Of a stretch of 64,000 nt of DNA, positions 40,534 through 51,333 are shown in pieces. Position numbers and translations under genes: made by a program. Numbering within the stretch: position 1 is the first letter of the stretch; every line of letters starts with the position of its first letter. The stretch covers positions 2,890,172 through 2,954,171 of the forward strand of contig NZ_WUTS01000001.1 of NCBI RefSeq assembly GCF_009901955.1, read 5' to 3'. The notes under the pieces were generated by a model. That model saw nothing but the letters and a program-made list of their open reading frames with translations, ran no database searches and was not told the DNA's origin. The stretch is from Halomonas icarae (GTDB lineage Bacteria > Pseudomonadota > Gammaproteobacteria > Pseudomonadales > Halomonadaceae).

Positions 40534-41744
40534 GACGCCGCCTCCTCGCCGCGTGCGGGGGCGACACTGGCCGGCAACGGCTTCCCCGCCACCAGCGCCT
40601 CGATGGTCTCCGCGGCACGGCGGCTGGCATCGCGCTGCAGGCCGGCATGCATCGCGGCGAAGCGCGCCTCAAGGGCTTCACGCCCCGGTGCGTCGTCGAG
40701 CATCTCGCCTAACCGCTCGGAGATCGTCTCCGGGTTCGCCTCCTCCTGGATCAGTTCCGGCACCAGGCTCTCCCGGGCAATCAGGTTGGGCAGCGAGATC
40801 CACTCGGTCTTGACCAGCTTCTTCGCCAGCCAGTGAGTGGCCGGCGCCATGCGGTAGGCCACCAGCATCGGCCGGTGGCAGAGCATCGCCTCCAGGGCCG
40901 CGGTACCCGAGGCCAGCAGCACGGCATCCGCGGCCACCATGGCTTTCCGGGCCTTGCCGTCGACCAGCGTCAGGCGCCCGGCGAGAGCGGGATGGGCGGT
41001 GAACAGAGCCTCGAGTTCATCGCGTCGCTGGGGGGTCGCAGCCGGAATCACCACGCGCAGCTCGGGCCGAGCAGCACACAGCCGTTCGGCGGCGGCGAGG
41101 AAGGTCTCGCCCAGGAAGCGAATCTCGCTCGCCCTAGAGCCGGGCAGCACGGCGAGCACCGGGGCGGTGGTCGCCACCCCGAGTGCCGCGCGAGCGGCAG
41201 CGCGATCGTTCTCCAACGGCAGCTCATCGGCCAGTGGGTGGCCGACGAAGGCCACCGGGACACGGTGGCGGGCATAGAAGGCGGCTTCGAAGGGCAGGAA
41301 GGTGAGCATGGCGTCGACGGAGCGTGCGATCCCCTTGACTCGCCCCTGGCGCCACGCCCACACGGAGGGGCTGACATAGTGGGCGGTAGTCACCCCGGCC
41401 TCGCGCAGCTGACGCTCCAGGCCGAGATTGAAGTCGGGGGCATCGATGCCGATCATGATATCGGGCTGCCAGGCCAGGGCATCGCGCCTGAGCTCGCGGC
41501 GCACACCCACCAGCCGCGGCAGATGCCTGAGCACCTCGACCAGCCCCATCACCGACAGGGTCTCCAGGGGAAAGCGACTCTCGATGCCCTCCTCGATCAT
41601 GCGCGGCCCGCCGATACCGCGGAACTCGACATCGGGATGACGCGCCTTGAGCGCGCGCATCAGGCCGGCGCCGAGGATATCGCCGGAGAGCTCGCCGGCC
41701 ACCAGATAGACACGCCGCACGACGCTCCCCTCATCGCCGCCCAT
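40530..41744 (-). CDS. lpxB: Lipid-A-disaccharide synthase
   Basis: 404 residues (E. coli 382). Inverting GT-B glycosyltransferase: [58 protein letters not shown] and [20 protein letters not shown]. Joins UDP-diacylglucosamine and lipid X at the inner membrane. ATG at 41744 is two bases from the lpxA stop. Confidence 0.96.
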   Translation of the reverse strand: MGGDEGSVVRRVYLVAGELSGDILGAGLMRALKARHPDVEFRGIGGPRMIEEGIESRFPLETLSVMGLVEVLRHLPRLVGVRRELRRDALAWQPDIMIGIDAPDFNLGLERQLREAGVTTAHYVSPSVWAWRQGRVKGIARSVDAMLTFLPFEAAFYARHRVPVAFVGHPLADELPLENDRAAARAALGVATTAPVLAVLPGSRASEIRFLGETFLAAAERLCAARPELRVVIPAATPQRRDELEALFTAHPALAGRLTLVDGKARKAMVAADAVLLASGTAALEAMLCHRPMLVAYRMAPATHWLAKKLVKTEWISLPNLIARESLVPELIQEEANPETISERLGEMLDDAPGREALEARFAAMHAGLQRDASRRAAETIEALVAGKPLPASVAPARGEEAAS

Positions 41745-41746
41745 GA

Positions 41747-42514
41747 CTAGCGGACGATGCCGCGGGTCGAGGCCTCAATGGAGGCGGCGAAGGCCTCGGT
41801 CTCGACGGCCTGAAAGCGGCGACGAATCTCGACCAACGCCTGGTCGACGGTAAGTCCCTGGCGATAGACCAGCTTGTAGGCCTCGCCCAGCGCCTTGAGG
41901 GCGTCACGGGAGAAGCCGCGGCGCTTGAGCCCGACCAGGTTGAGGCCGTGTACCTGAGCGGGGTTGCCGTTGATCATCACGAAGGCCGGAGTGTCCTTGG
42001 TGATGATCGAGCCGCCGCCGGCCATGGCATGAGTGCCGAAGTGGCAGAACTGGTGCACCGCGGAGAGCCCGCCGATAATGGCGAAGTCACCCATCTTGAC
42101 GTGTCCGGCCAGGGTCACCTGGTTGGCCAGGATGCAGTCGCTGCCGATCACGCAGTCGTGGCCCACATGCACGTAGGCCATGAACAGGTTACGCGAGCCG
42201 ATGGTTGTCTCACCACGATCCTGAACGGTGCCGCGATGCAGGGTGACGCCCTCGCGGATCACATTATCATCGCCCATCACCAGGCGGGTCGGCTCACCGT
42301 TATATTTCTTGTCCTGGCAATCCTCCCCCACCGAGGCGAACTGGAAGATCCGCGTGCGTGCGCCAAGTACCGTCGGCCCCTTGATCACGACATGGGGGCC
42401 GATGCGCGAGCCCGATCCGATCTCGACATCGGGCCCGACCACCGTAAAGGGACCGATCTCGACGTCATCGGCCAGCCTGGCGGCGGGGTCAACAAGGGCG
42501 GTGGGATGAATCAA
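41747..42514 (-). CDS. lpxA: UDP-N-acetylglucosamine acyltransferase
   Basis: 255 residues of left-handed beta-helix hexapeptide repeats. Start is TTG 42514 overlapping the fabZ TGA (TTGA), with GAGAGGAAGG upstream. Catalytic His lies in [20 protein letters not shown]. First step of lipid A synthesis: O-acylation of UDP-GlcNAc with a hydroxyacyl-ACP. Chain-length ruler residues cannot be judged by eye. Confidence 0.97.
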   Translation of the reverse strand: MIHPTALVDPAARLADDVEIGPFTVVGPDVEIGSGSRIGPHVVIKGPTVLGARTRIFQFASVGEDCQDKKYNGEPTRLVMGDDNVIREGVTLHRGTVQDRGETTIGSRNLFMAYVHVGHDCVIGSDCILANQVTLAGHVKMGDFAIIGGLSAVHQFCHFGTHAMAGGGSIITKDTPAFVMINGNPAQVHGLNLVGLKRRGFSRDALKALGEAYKLVYRQGLTVDQALVEIRRRFQAVETEAFAASIEASTRGIVR

Positions 42515-42954
42515 GCAACCTTCCTCTCGGCGCAGATGATATCGGCCTCGCAGGCCAGCTCACCGGCCACGCTGGCCTTGCAGGCAAACTTCCAGATCCC
42601 GCGCTTCTCGCGCACCACATCGGCACGCAGGTCGAGCTTGTCTCCTGGCATGACCGGGCGCTTGAAGCGCACGTTGTCACTGCCCACCAGGTAGTAGACA
42701 TAGCCATCGGCCGGCAGCTTGTTGACGGTCTTGAAGCCGAGGATGCCACACGCCTGGGCCAGCGCCTCGATTACCAGCACTCCTGGCATGATCGGATGGT
42801 GGGGAAAGTGACCATTGAAGAAAGGCTCATTGATGCTGACATTCTTGTAGGCAACGATGGTTTCGCCCAGGGCCAGCTCGGTGACCCGATCCACCAGCAG
42901 AAAAGGATACCGGTGGGGCAGATACTCACGGATCTCGTTGATGTCCATTACCAT
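42511..42954 (-). CDS. fabZ: 3-Hydroxyacyl-ACP dehydratase FabZ
   Basis: 147 residues from ATG 42954, eight bases after AGAGG; the GTG at 42960 is less likely. Hot-dog fold with catalytic His and the helix Glu in [20 protein letters not shown]. Competes with LpxA/LpxD for hydroxyacyl-ACP and sits between lpxD and lpxA, as usual. Confidence 0.97.
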   Translation of the reverse strand: MVMDINEIREYLPHRYPFLLVDRVTELALGETIVAYKNVSINEPFFNGHFPHHPIMPGVLVIEALAQACGILGFKTVNKLPADGYVYYLVGSDNVRFKRPVMPGDKLDLRADVVREKRGIWKFACKASVAGELACEADIICAERKVA

Positions 42955-43054
42955 CGTCACAACCTCTGAAGTCTCGGGGTGCCTGCCGTCCCGGCAGGCG
43001 AGAGCCGGCGATCATGCCGGTCAGGCGGGGATTATAGCGCCCCTCGCGGAGCCC

Positions 43055-44092
43055 TCAAGCGCCACGCCCCTTCTCGAGTCGGGCGAGCCGCTTGGCCATA
43101 TCATCCAAGTGCTTGAAACGCACTGCATTCTTTCGCCACTGGGCATTGCTCATGGCGCCAGTGCCCGAAGAGTAGACCCCCGGTTCATGAATCGAGTTGG
43201 TGACCAGGCTCATGCCCGTCACCTGGACGCCATCGCAGAGGGTCAGGTGACCGGCCAGCCCCACGCCACCACCCAGCATGCAGTGGCGCCCCACCTTCGT
43301 CGAGCCGGCGATGCCCACGCAACCGGCCAGCGCACTATGCTCGCCGATCTGCACGTTGTGGGCGATCTGCACCTGACTGTCGATCTTGACGTCATTTCCA
43401 ATCAGGGTGTCACCCAGCGCGCCACGATCGATGCTCGAGCAGCTGCCTACCTCGACGTCGTCACCCAGCACCACCCCGCCGAGCTGGGCGATCTTGTGCC
43501 AGCGACTGCCATCATGGGCGAAGCCAAAGCCGTCGCCGCCTACCACGCAGCCACTATGCAGGACCGCACGCCGACCGATCACCACGCCGTGATAGACCGT
43601 GACATTAGCATGCAAACGAGACTCGGCACCGATGGTGGTGTCGGCTCCCACCACCGAGCCGGGGCCGACGGTGACATCGTCGCCCAGGCAGGCACCGGCC
43701 TCGATCACCGCCAGCGGTCCGATCTCGACCCGGGCTCCCAGGGTGGCCGTGGGGTCCACCACGGCCGAGGGATGGATACCGGCCGGTTCACGGCCGACCA
43801 GCGGATCGAACAACCGCGATGCCGCTGCATAGCCCAGATAGGGGTTGTCGAGCTCGAGACGATCCACCGGGCAGCTCTCGGCATGCTGGGGGTGCAACAG
43901 CACCGCCGCGGCTCGTGTGCCGGGAAGGTCCTTGAGATAGGCTCGGTTGGCCAGAAAGGCCACCTGTCCCGGCTCGGCGGTGTTGAGCGTCGCCAGGCCA
44001 CTGACCTGCCGCCCGGCATCGCCAACCAGGCGTGCGCCGAGTCGTTCGGCCAGCTCGCCCAGGGTCATCTTGGGGGTAGCGCTTCGCGTCAT
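43055..44092 (-). CDS. lpxD: UDP-3-O-acylglucosamine N-acyltransferase
   Basis: 345 residues. N-terminal uridine-binding domain (LGELAERLGARLVGDAGRQV, AFLANRAYLKDLPGT), then a beta-helix of hexapeptide repeats with the active-site region IAQLGGVVLGDDVEVG, and a C-terminal helix (WRKNAVRFKHLDDMAKRLAR). Third step of lipid A synthesis. Confidence 0.97.
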   Translation of the reverse strand: MTRSATPKMTLGELAERLGARLVGDAGRQVSGLATLNTAEPGQVAFLANRAYLKDLPGTRAAAVLLHPQHAESCPVDRLELDNPYLGYAAASRLFDPLVGREPAGIHPSAVVDPTATLGARVEIGPLAVIEAGACLGDDVTVGPGSVVGADTTIGAESRLHANVTVYHGVVIGRRAVLHSGCVVGGDGFGFAHDGSRWHKIAQLGGVVLGDDVEVGSCSSIDRGALGDTLIGNDVKIDSQVQIAHNVQIGEHSALAGCVGIAGSTKVGRHCMLGGGVGLAGHLTLCDGVQVTGMSLVTNSIHEPGVYSSGTGAMSNAQWRKNAVRFKHLDDMAKRLARLEKGRGA

Positions 44093-44110
44093 GGCAAGGT
44101 TCCGCCGCGG

Positions 44111-44590
44111 TTACAGCATGCTGTTAAGGATCTCGGTCACCTCGGCGGTGACGTTCTGCAGGTCGCTCTCGGCATGCAGCACTCCTTGGGGCTCCACCAG
44201 TACCTGAATGCTGTGGCGGGCGATGATCTGCTCCACCGCCTGTTGCAGCTTGGGTTCGGCACGCTGCAGCAAAGCCTGCTCCGACTCCTGGCGCGCCTGC
44301 ATCACCTCACCCATCAGGCGATTGAGCTCGGCGACCTTCTGGTTGGCCTGCTGGCGTTCGCTGTCAGTCAGGCTGTCGGCGCGCTGCTGCAGCTGGTTGA
44401 GCTCCTGCTCGAGCGCCTGGGCGCGCTGCTGCTGGCTGCCGACACGACTCTCCAGGTCGCTCATGGAGCGCTGGGCCGCATCGGTTTCCATCAGTGCACG
44501 ACGCCAGTCCAGCACCGCCACATCGTCGGCCACGGCCGGCAGGGCAGCGGTGGACAGCAGCAGGATGAGGGCAATGGTCAACTTGCGCAT
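44111..44590 (-). CDS. skp: Periplasmic OmpH/Skp chaperone
   Basis: 159 residues. Signal peptide MRKLTIALILLLSTAALPAVA, then the coiled-coil tentacles rich in Gln, Glu and Arg (RVGSQQQRAQALEQELNQLQ) typical of Skp. Holds unfolded outer-membrane proteins for BamA, encoded 60 nt upstream. RBS CAGGAG. Confidence 0.94.
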   Translation of the reverse strand: MRKLTIALILLLSTAALPAVADDVAVLDWRRALMETDAAQRSMSDLESRVGSQQQRAQALEQELNQLQQRADSLTDSERQQANQKVAELNRLMGEVMQARQESEQALLQRAEPKLQQAVEQIIARHSIQVLVEPQGVLHAESDLQNVTAEVTEILNSML

Positions 44591-44650
44591 GGTGGGACTC
44601 CTGTTGGGGCCGCCGACGGCGGCCAGGGGTAAAGGGAGTACGTCCCCGGG

Positions 44651-46996
44651 TCAGAAGGTCTGCCCGAGGGAGAACTGGAAGAACTGGGTATCATCACCGC
44701 TCTTGTCGTTGAGCGGTTCGGCGATACTGAAGGTCAAGGGGCCCACCGGAGTCAGCCAGGAGAGGCCCAGACCGACGCTGTAGCGCAGATCACCGAGGTC
44801 GACCCCCGAGCTGCAGCTGGAGCTGGCGTCCGCTTCCACGGGGTAGCAATCGGTCAAGAAGGTGTTGCCGCCGTCGATGAACAGCGAGCTCTGCACCGAG
44901 CGCTGATCGCTCACGAAGGGGGTCGGGAAGATCAGCTCGGCACTGCCCTGGACCAGCACGTTACCCCCCAGGGTGCGATCACGGGTGGAATTGCCCGACG
45001 GCGTGGTGGGCTGACCCAGGGTATTGCCGGTGAAGCCGCGCACCGAGCCCAGACCACCGGCATAGAAGTTCTCGTAGAAGGGATAGGGGTCGCTGCCCCC
45101 CAGGGTATCGGCATAGCCCAGCTCGCCCTTGAACTTCAGCGCCCAGTCATGGTTGTCATCCAGTGCGAAGAGCTGGCGAGCCTGGGCACGCAGCTTGGCA
45201 TACTCCGCATCGCTGCCCGGCACCGCGGTCTCCAGCGACAGGCGCTGGTAGCTGCCGTCGGTGGGCATGATGCCGCGGTTGAGGTTGTTGCGGGTCCAGC
45301 TGGCGGTCAGCTTCAGTGCCTGGGCATCGCTACCCTGATCATCGACGTAGCGCTTGATTTCCGACGCCGTATCGTTGTAGGTCTTGATGCTCAGGTCTTC
45401 CACCACGGTGCCGAAGTTAAGCCGCGTGATCTCGTTGATCGGATAACCGAAGTTGATCCCCGCCCCGTAGGCATCGGTGGAGTAGGTCGAGATATCGGAA
45501 TCTTCGTAGTCGGACTCGCGATAATAGAGGTTATAGCCCCGTGAGATGCCATCCATGGTCCAGTAGGGGTCGGTGAAGCCGAAGTTGAGGCTGGTGAAGG
45601 TATCACTGCGCTGGGCACCGATATTCACCCGGTTGCCGGTGCCCAGGAAGTTGCTCTGGGAGAGGCCCACGCCGTAGATCACCCCGGCACTCTGGGAGAA
45701 GCCGATACTTGCCGAGATCGACCCGGAGGGCTGCTCCTCGACGCTGTAGGTAACGTCGAGCTTGTCGGGCTCGCCGGCCACCGGCTGGGTCTCGACCTCG
45801 ACCTGCTTGAAGAAGCCCAGGCGCTCGAGTCGCTGCTGGGACTTGCTGATCGCCTCGGTAGAGGCAGGCGCCCCCTCCATCTGGACCATCTCGCGGCGCA
45901 GCACCTCATCCATGGTGGTGGTATTGCCGACAAACTCGATGCGCCGCACATAGGCGCGGCGGCCCGGGTCGACCCGGAACACCAGGTCGACGGTCTCGCC
46001 GTCGGCGCCTGTCTCGGGAATGCCATCGACGCTGGCGAAGGCGAAGCCGTCGGCCCCCAGGCGTGCACGCAGCGCCTCGCTGGAGGCGGTCACCTCGCTG
46101 CGCGAGAAGGTCTCCCCGGGAGTGACCTTCAGCAGCTCACGCGCCTCACGCTCGCTGATCGTCAGGTCGCCCACGAAGCGCACGTCGCCCAGCCGATACT
46201 CGGCGCCTTCGTCGACATTGATGGTGACGAAGATCTCGGACTTGTCGGGGCTGATCGAGACCTGGGTCGACTCGATGTTGAAGTTGACATAGCCGCGGTC
46301 CAGATAGAACGAGCGCAGGCGCTCGAGGTCACCGGCCAGGGCCTCTCGCGAATACTCATCCTTGGAGAACCAGCCGAAGATGCGACCGGGGCGGTCGTTG
46401 AGCTCGAACACCTCACGCAGGGTCGCATCATCGAAGGCCCGATTGCCGACGATATTGATCTGGCGGATCTTGGCCACCGCCCCTTCATTGATCTCGATAT
46501 CGACCTGCACCCGCCCCTCGTCGACCTCGCGCACGCTGGTCTCGATACTGGCGCTGTAGCGACCCTGGGCCTGATAGACGCCCTCGAGCTCACGCTCGAT
46601 CTCCTCCAGGGTGGAGAGCTGCAGGACCTGCCCCTCGTCGAGGCCCGCCTCGCGCAGGCCCTGGCGTAGCTGGTCATCGTCGAGCTGGCGGTTGCCGTCG
46701 ATGTTGAGGCGGCTGATGGTCGGGCGTTCGACCACCTGAATGATCAGGACATCGCCCTCGCGAGCCAGCCTGACATCCTCGAACAGGCCGGTGGCGAAGA
46801 GCTCGCGAGCGGCCTCGGCGAGCTCGCGCTCGTCGACGCGATCACGGGCGGAGACAGGAAAGGCGTTGAAGACGGAGGCGGCAGAGATACGCTGCAGACC
46901 CTCTACCCGAATGTCGGCAACGTCGAAAGGTTCCGCCTGGGCCACACTGGCCCCGGCGAGCAGCAGCGCCGCCAGTCCGATGGTCTTGATTTTCAT
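44651..46996 (-). CDS. bamA: Outer membrane protein assembly factor BamA
   Basis: 781 residues from ATG 46996 (signal peptide MKIKTIGLAALLLAGASVAQA); the 19-codon upstream extension is spurious. Five POTRA repeats (the first begins FDVADIRVEGLQRISAASVF) precede a 16-strand barrel with the VRGF signature in GLGSVRGFTGNTLG and a C-terminal Phe (FSLGQTF). Inserts beta-barrel proteins into the outer membrane. Own promoter upstream. Confidence 0.98.
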   Translation of the reverse strand: MKIKTIGLAALLLAGASVAQAEPFDVADIRVEGLQRISAASVFNAFPVSARDRVDERELAEAARELFATGLFEDVRLAREGDVLIIQVVERPTISRLNIDGNRQLDDDQLRQGLREAGLDEGQVLQLSTLEEIERELEGVYQAQGRYSASIETSVREVDEGRVQVDIEINEGAVAKIRQINIVGNRAFDDATLREVFELNDRPGRIFGWFSKDEYSREALAGDLERLRSFYLDRGYVNFNIESTQVSISPDKSEIFVTINVDEGAEYRLGDVRFVGDLTISEREARELLKVTPGETFSRSEVTASSEALRARLGADGFAFASVDGIPETGADGETVDLVFRVDPGRRAYVRRIEFVGNTTTMDEVLRREMVQMEGAPASTEAISKSQQRLERLGFFKQVEVETQPVAGEPDKLDVTYSVEEQPSGSISASIGFSQSAGVIYGVGLSQSNFLGTGNRVNIGAQRSDTFTSLNFGFTDPYWTMDGISRGYNLYYRESDYEDSDISTYSTDAYGAGINFGYPINEITRLNFGTVVEDLSIKTYNDTASEIKRYVDDQGSDAQALKLTASWTRNNLNRGIMPTDGSYQRLSLETAVPGSDAEYAKLRAQARQLFALDDNHDWALKFKGELGYADTLGGSDPYPFYENFYAGGLGSVRGFTGNTLGQPTTPSGNSTRDRTLGGNVLVQGSAELIFPTPFVSDQRSVQSSLFIDGGNTFLTDCYPVEADASSSCSSGVDLGDLRYSVGLGLSWLTPVGPLTFSIAEPLNDKSGDDTQFFQFSLGQTF

Positions 46997-47027
46997 GCAA
47001 TCGATTCGCTCGCGTTGATCTGCCAAA

Positions 47028-47072
47028 CCTGTCCAGACAGGCACCTTATACATTTGTGCAGTCTACTGACAA
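47028..47072 (-). promoter_or_regulatory. Promoter of bamA operon with initially transcribed palindrome
   Basis: TTGTCA (47067-47072), 16 nt, TATAAG (47045-47050) on the minus strand. Just downstream, across the expected start, is the palindrome CCTGTC-CA-GACAGG (47028-47041). Confidence 0.65.
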
Positions 47073-47085
47073 GGCGAGGGAGTGC

Positions 47086-48444
47086 CTACCAGAGCCGCAT
47101 CAGGTCGAAATAGATCGCCATCAACATCAGGCCAGCCACCAGGGCCAGGCCGATGCGCAGCCCAATGGCCTGAGTGCGTTCCGAGACCGGCCGGCCGCGA
47201 ACCAGCTCCATGGCATAGTAGAGCAGGTGGCCGCCATCCAGCACCGGAATCGGCAACAGATTGAACACCCCCAGGCTGATCGACAGGTAGGCCAGGAAAC
47301 TGACAAAGCTCTCCAGGCCGGCACGCGCCGAGTCGCCGGAGATCTGGGCAATGGTGATCGGCCCCGAGAGATTGGAAGGCGAAATCAGCCCCACCAGCAT
47401 CTTGCGCACCGCATCGAAGGTGAGCAGGATCATCTCGCCGGTGCGCGAGAAGGCCTCGCCCACCGCGGCGACCGGCCCGTAGCGGATCTCGCGACGGTAC
47501 TCCTCGGGCCACTCCACCGGCACCACCCCGGCACCGACATAACCGATGCTGATGCCCTCATCCAGCTCGCGACGGCCCGGCGTGACGGTCAGCGTCAGCC
47601 GCCGTCCCTCCCGACTCACCTCGAGCTCGAGTGGCTCACCGGGGTGGGCGCGCACGCTCTCGACGAAGTCGCGCCAGCCATCCACCGGCTGGCCGTCCAC
47701 ACGGAGGATCTCGTCCCCCGCCTCGAGGCCCGCCAGCGCCGCGGCCTCGCCCTCGACAACCTGATCCAGCACCGCCGGTATCGGCGGCCGCCAAGGTGTC
47801 ACGCCAAGCGTGACCAGCGGCTGAGGCGGATCCTGTCGCACCAGCCAGTTGTCTACCGGCACCCGGTGCTCGCGCGGCTCGGCGGTGGCATTCGGCCGGG
47901 TGGCGATGGAAAGCGCTTCGGGCTCGCCGATGGCCGCCACCAGCTTGAGGTTGATCTCCTCCCAGGAGCGCACGGCCTCGCCCTGAACGGCGGTGATCTC
48001 ATGGTCGACCCTCAACCCGCCCCGCTCGGCGGGTGAGCCAGGCGCCACCTCGCCGATCACCGGCGCCACCGTTACCGTGCCGGCAACGAACAGCATCCAG
48101 TACGCCACCAGGGCCAGCAGGAAGTTGGCAAGGGGGCCGGCGGCGACGATGGCGATACGCTGCCAGACACTCTTGCGATTGAAGGCACGGTCGAGCTCGT
48201 CGGGGGACACATCACCCTCGCGCTCGTCGAGCATCTTGACGTAGCCGCCCAACGGAATGGCGGCGATGGCGTACTCGGTGCCCTGGCGATCATGTCGCGA
48301 CCAGATCGGCGTGCCGAAGCCCACCGAAAAGCGCAGCACCTTCACACCACAGCGCCGTGCCACCCAGAAGTGGCCGAACTCGTGAAAGGTTACCAGCAGG
48401 CCCAGCACCACGACCACGGCCAGGATATTCTGGATCACGCCCAA
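47086..48444 (-). CDS. rseP: Site-2 intramembrane metalloprotease RseP
   Basis: 452 residues. Start is TTG 48444 (or GTG 48438) after AGGAGGAG. Zinc motif HEFGH at about residues 21-25 in the first membrane helix, two periplasmic PDZ domains, then LDGGHLLYYAMELVRGRP in the third helix carrying the Asp ligand. Cleaves RseA to release sigma-E on envelope stress and removes signal peptide remnants. Order dxr-rseP-bamA is conserved. Confidence 0.96.
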   Translation of the reverse strand: MGVIQNILAVVVVLGLLVTFHEFGHFWVARRCGVKVLRFSVGFGTPIWSRHDRQGTEYAIAAIPLGGYVKMLDEREGDVSPDELDRAFNRKSVWQRIAIVAAGPLANFLLALVAYWMLFVAGTVTVAPVIGEVAPGSPAERGGLRVDHEITAVQGEAVRSWEEINLKLVAAIGEPEALSIATRPNATAEPREHRVPVDNWLVRQDPPQPLVTLGVTPWRPPIPAVLDQVVEGEAAALAGLEAGDEILRVDGQPVDGWRDFVESVRAHPGEPLELEVSREGRRLTLTVTPGRRELDEGISIGYVGAGVVPVEWPEEYRREIRYGPVAAVGEAFSRTGEMILLTFDAVRKMLVGLISPSNLSGPITIAQISGDSARAGLESFVSFLAYLSISLGVFNLLPIPVLDGGHLLYYAMELVRGRPVSERTQAIGLRIGLALVAGLMLMAIYFDLMRLW

Positions 48445-48492
48445 GTCACTCTCCTCCTGACATCATTGACGCCATGATGTTGCGGCCTCGCC

Positions 48493-49692
48493 TCAAAGGC
48501 GTGCCAGATACCTCTCGGCGGCACGCCGCGCCTGGGCATCGGCCGCGAGAATCACTTCAAGCTCGGTGGCCGGCTGCACCGGTTCGGCATCACGCACCCT
48601 CGCCACCAGCTCGGCAATGCCGGTGAAGGGCAGCCTGCCGCCCAGAAAGGCCGCCACCGCCATTTCGTTGGCGGCATTGAGCACCGCCGGCGCCGTCCCT
48701 CCCGCCGCCATGGCGTCACGCGCCAGCCGTAGGCAAGGGAAGGCCTCCTCGTCGGGCGGCTCGAAATCGAGTCGCGCCACGGAAAACAGGTCCAGCGACT
48801 GGACGCCGGCATCGATTCGCTCGGGCCAGGCCAGCCCATAGGCGATGGGCGTGCGCATATCAGGGTTGCCGAGCTGGGCGATGACCGAACCATCGCTGTA
48901 GGCCGCCATGGAGTGGATCACGCTCTGTGGATGCACCACCACCTGAACCTGGTCGGGGGAGGCATCGAACAACCAGCACGCCTCGATCAGCTCGAGCCCC
49001 TTGTTCATCAGGGTGGCGCTGTCCACCGAGATCTTCTGCCCCATGCTCCAGTTGGGGTGAGCACAGGCCTGGGCCGGGGTGACCTCGGCCAGGGCCTCGG
49101 CCGCCCACCCCCGAAAGGGGCCGCCGGAGGCGGTCAGCAGCAGCTGGGTCACGCCGTGACGAGCCAGGCCGCCGCGATGCTCCAGAGGTAGACACTGGTA
49201 GATGGCATTATGTTCGGAGTCGATGGGCAACAGGGTAGCGCCATGCTGTGACACTGCCTCCATGAACAGCGCCCCGGACATCACCAGGGCCTCCTTGTTG
49301 GCCAGCAGCACCCGCTTGCCGGCACGCACCGCGGCGAGCGTCGGCAGCAGCCCCGCGGCGCCGACGATGGCCGACATCACCACCTCGGCCTCGCCGGCCT
49401 CGGCGACCTCCACCAATGCCTCGGGGCCGCTGCGCACCTCGGTGGAGAGGTCTGCCTCGGCCAGGCGCTCGCGGAGCCAGCAGGCGTCACTTTCGCGTTC
49501 GAGCACCGCCACCGCCGGCCGATGGTGCCGACATAGCGCCAGCATCGGCTCACGGGAACGGTGGGCAGTCAGGGCATGGACCCGGTAGCGCTCCGGGTGC
49601 CTCGCGATCACGTCCAGGGTGCTGGTGCCGATGGAGCCGGTGGCGCCCAGCACGGTAACCCCCTGGCGGCGCTGGCGGGTGTCGCTGCCCAT
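48493..49692 (-). CDS. dxr: 1-Deoxy-D-xylulose 5-phosphate reductoisomerase
   Basis: 399 residues from ATG 49692, one base after the cdsA stop. NADPH motif [19 protein letters not shown], metal/substrate motifs [21 protein letters not shown] and [14 protein letters not shown]. Converts DXP to MEP in non-mevalonate isoprenoid synthesis, which feeds UppS encoded nearby. Confidence 0.97.
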   Translation of the reverse strand: MGSDTRQRRQGVTVLGATGSIGTSTLDVIARHPERYRVHALTAHRSREPMLALCRHHRPAVAVLERESDACWLRERLAEADLSTEVRSGPEALVEVAEAGEAEVVMSAIVGAAGLLPTLAAVRAGKRVLLANKEALVMSGALFMEAVSQHGATLLPIDSEHNAIYQCLPLEHRGGLARHGVTQLLLTASGGPFRGWAAEALAEVTPAQACAHPNWSMGQKISVDSATLMNKGLELIEACWLFDASPDQVQVVVHPQSVIHSMAAYSDGSVIAQLGNPDMRTPIAYGLAWPERIDAGVQSLDLFSVARLDFEPPDEEAFPCLRLARDAMAAGGTAPAVLNAANEMAVAAFLGGRLPFTGIAELVARVRDAEPVQPATELEVILAADAQARRAAERYLARL

Positions 49693-49693
49693 G

Positions 49694-50518
49694 CTAGACC
49701 ACCCCCGGTGCAAGAAGGGCGAACAGCGGCAGGGCCGCGGTCAGGCTGTCGATACGGTCGAGCACGCCGCCATGGCCGGGCAGCAGAGCGCTGGAATCCT
49801 TGATGCCACGATGGCGCTTGAGCATGCTCTCGAGCAGGTCACCCAGCACCGAGACCAGTGTCACCGCCAGGGTGGTCAGCACCAGCAGGACGGCGTCGAC
49901 CGGCGTCAGCGCCTGAGCGAAGGCGAATATCAGGGCCAGCACCAGCGTGGCCGCCATGCCTCCCATCACGCCCTCCCAGCTCTTGCCGGGGCTGACCCGC
50001 GGCGCCAGCTTCAGTCGGCCGAAGGCGCGACCGGCGAAGTAGGCACCGATATCCGCACTCCACACCAGCAGCATCACGAACAGCAGCCAGATGCCACCGA
50101 TCTCGCGCAGCACATTGAGCCCCACCCAGGCCGGCAGCAGCACCCACAGGCCCATGGCCAGGCGCCGCGCAGATGAGGCCCACTGACGCGTGTGATCGGG
50201 ATAGTGGGTGACCCAGTAGAGGTTGAGCCCCCAGCCGGCCAGACCCAGCCAAAGCGGCCAGACGGCCCGAGCACCGCCGCTACCCCACAGCAGCGCCATG
50301 GTCAGGGCCAGGAGTCCGACAACGCCCAGCCGCCGAGCACGCCCGGCGATACCGGCCAGGTTGGTCCACTCCCAGCCACCCAGCAGCACGATGGCCGCGG
50401 TGAAGCCCGCGAAGGCGCCCCCCGAGAGGCCGAACAGGCCGGCCAGCATCAGCGGAGCCAGCCAGGCGGCGGTAATAATGCGCTGTCTAAGCACCTTGGG
50501 CCTCGTCGATCTGATCAT
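49694..50518 (-). CDS. cdsA: Phosphatidate cytidylyltransferase CdsA
   Basis: 274 residues with about eight membrane helices. The family signature S-x2-K-R-x4-K-D is visible in [20 protein letters not shown]. Makes CDP-diacylglycerol for phospholipids. The ATG at 50518 overlaps uppS by 32 nt and has no clear SD; a GTG at 50494 with GAGG upstream is an equally plausible start. Confidence 0.94.
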   Translation of the reverse strand: MIRSTRPKVLRQRIITAAWLAPLMLAGLFGLSGGAFAGFTAAIVLLGGWEWTNLAGIAGRARRLGVVGLLALTMALLWGSGGARAVWPLWLGLAGWGLNLYWVTHYPDHTRQWASSARRLAMGLWVLLPAWVGLNVLREIGGIWLLFVMLLVWSADIGAYFAGRAFGRLKLAPRVSPGKSWEGVMGGMAATLVLALIFAFAQALTPVDAVLLVLTTLAVTLVSVLGDLLESMLKRHRGIKDSSALLPGHGGVLDRIDSLTAALPLFALLAPGVV

Positions 50519-51275
50519 CGGTCATGCCGAACCGCCGCTTGCGACGCCGGAAGTCCTCCAGCGCGGCATCGAAGGCATCGGCATCGAAGTCGGGCCACAG
50601 GCGCTGCGTGAAATGGAGCTCGGCATAGGCCAGTTCCCAGAGCACGAAGTTGGAGATGCGCTGCTCCCCACTGGTGCGGATACAGAGATCCACCGGCGCC
50701 ACGCCGGCGAGGTTCAGCTCTGAGGCCAGGGCCGCCTCGTCGATGGCATCCGTGGCAAGCTCGCCGGCGGCGACCCGCTCGCCCAGACGGCGCGCCGCCT
50801 GGGCGAGGTCCCACTGACCGCCATAGTTGGCGGCAATCACCAGATGCAGTCGCGTATTGTCTCGGGTCTTGGCCTCGGCGCGAGCAATATGCGCCTGAAT
50901 CGCCTCGGAGAAACCACTGCGATCACCGATGACCGTGAGGCGAATACCATTGGCATGAAGCTTGTTCACCTCGCGCTTGAGCGCCAGCAGGAACAGCTCC
51001 ATCAGCGCGCTCACCTCGGCCTTGGGCCGTTTCCAGTTCTCGCTGGAGAAGGCGAACAGGGTGAGGACCCCGACCCCGCGCTCGGCGGCACGTCGAATCG
51101 TGGCCCGCACGGCTTCGACGCCGGCGTGATGGCCGCGAACGCCGGAGAGGCCACGGGCCTTCGCCCAGCGGTTGTTGCCATCCATGATGATCGCCACGTG
51201 GCGCGGAAGACCGGTCTCGGTGGCGGAGGAAGTGCCGGTGGGAGTTCCGGCGCTGGGGGGGAGCGGTGACGTCAT
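50487..51275 (-). CDS. uppS: Isoprenyl (undecaprenyl) diphosphate synthase
   Basis: 262 residues from ATG 51275. Cis-prenyltransferase: HVAIIMDGNNRWAKARG with catalytic Asp, LTLFAFSSENWKRPKAEVSA, and the C-terminal DLCIRTSGEQRISNFVLWEL. Makes the C55 carrier for peptidoglycan and O-antigen. A Ser/Thr/Pro-rich N-terminal 30 residues is an extension compared with E. coli. Confidence 0.96.
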   Translation of the reverse strand: MTSPLPPSAGTPTGTSSATETGLPRHVAIIMDGNNRWAKARGLSGVRGHHAGVEAVRATIRRAAERGVGVLTLFAFSSENWKRPKAEVSALMELFLLALKREVNKLHANGIRLTVIGDRSGFSEAIQAHIARAEAKTRDNTRLHLVIAANYGGQWDLAQAARRLGERVAAGELATDAIDEAALASELNLAGVAPVDLCIRTSGEQRISNFVLWELAYAELHFTQRLWPDFDADAFDAALEDFRRRKRRFGMTDDQIDEAQGA

Positions 51276-51301
51276 GGGGTCTCGCTTTGGGTGTGTCGCC
51301 A

Positions 51302-51326
51302 CGCCCGGCCGCGAGCGGGCCGGGCG
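51302..51326 (-). other. Intercistronic hairpin between frr and uppS
   Basis: Nine-bp perfect stem CGCCCGGCC / GGCCGGGCG with a 7-nt loop and no U-run. It may be a partial terminator or processing site. Confidence 0.45.
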
Positions 51327-51333
51327 GATGTCC

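Noticed and set aside
42857..44632. 591-codon frame antisense to lpxD and skp
   Set aside because: Crosses two certain genes and their gap; no domain signature.
47028..47041. LexA (SOS) box upstream of bamA
   Set aside because: The CTGT..ACAG half-sites are separated by 4 nt rather than 8.
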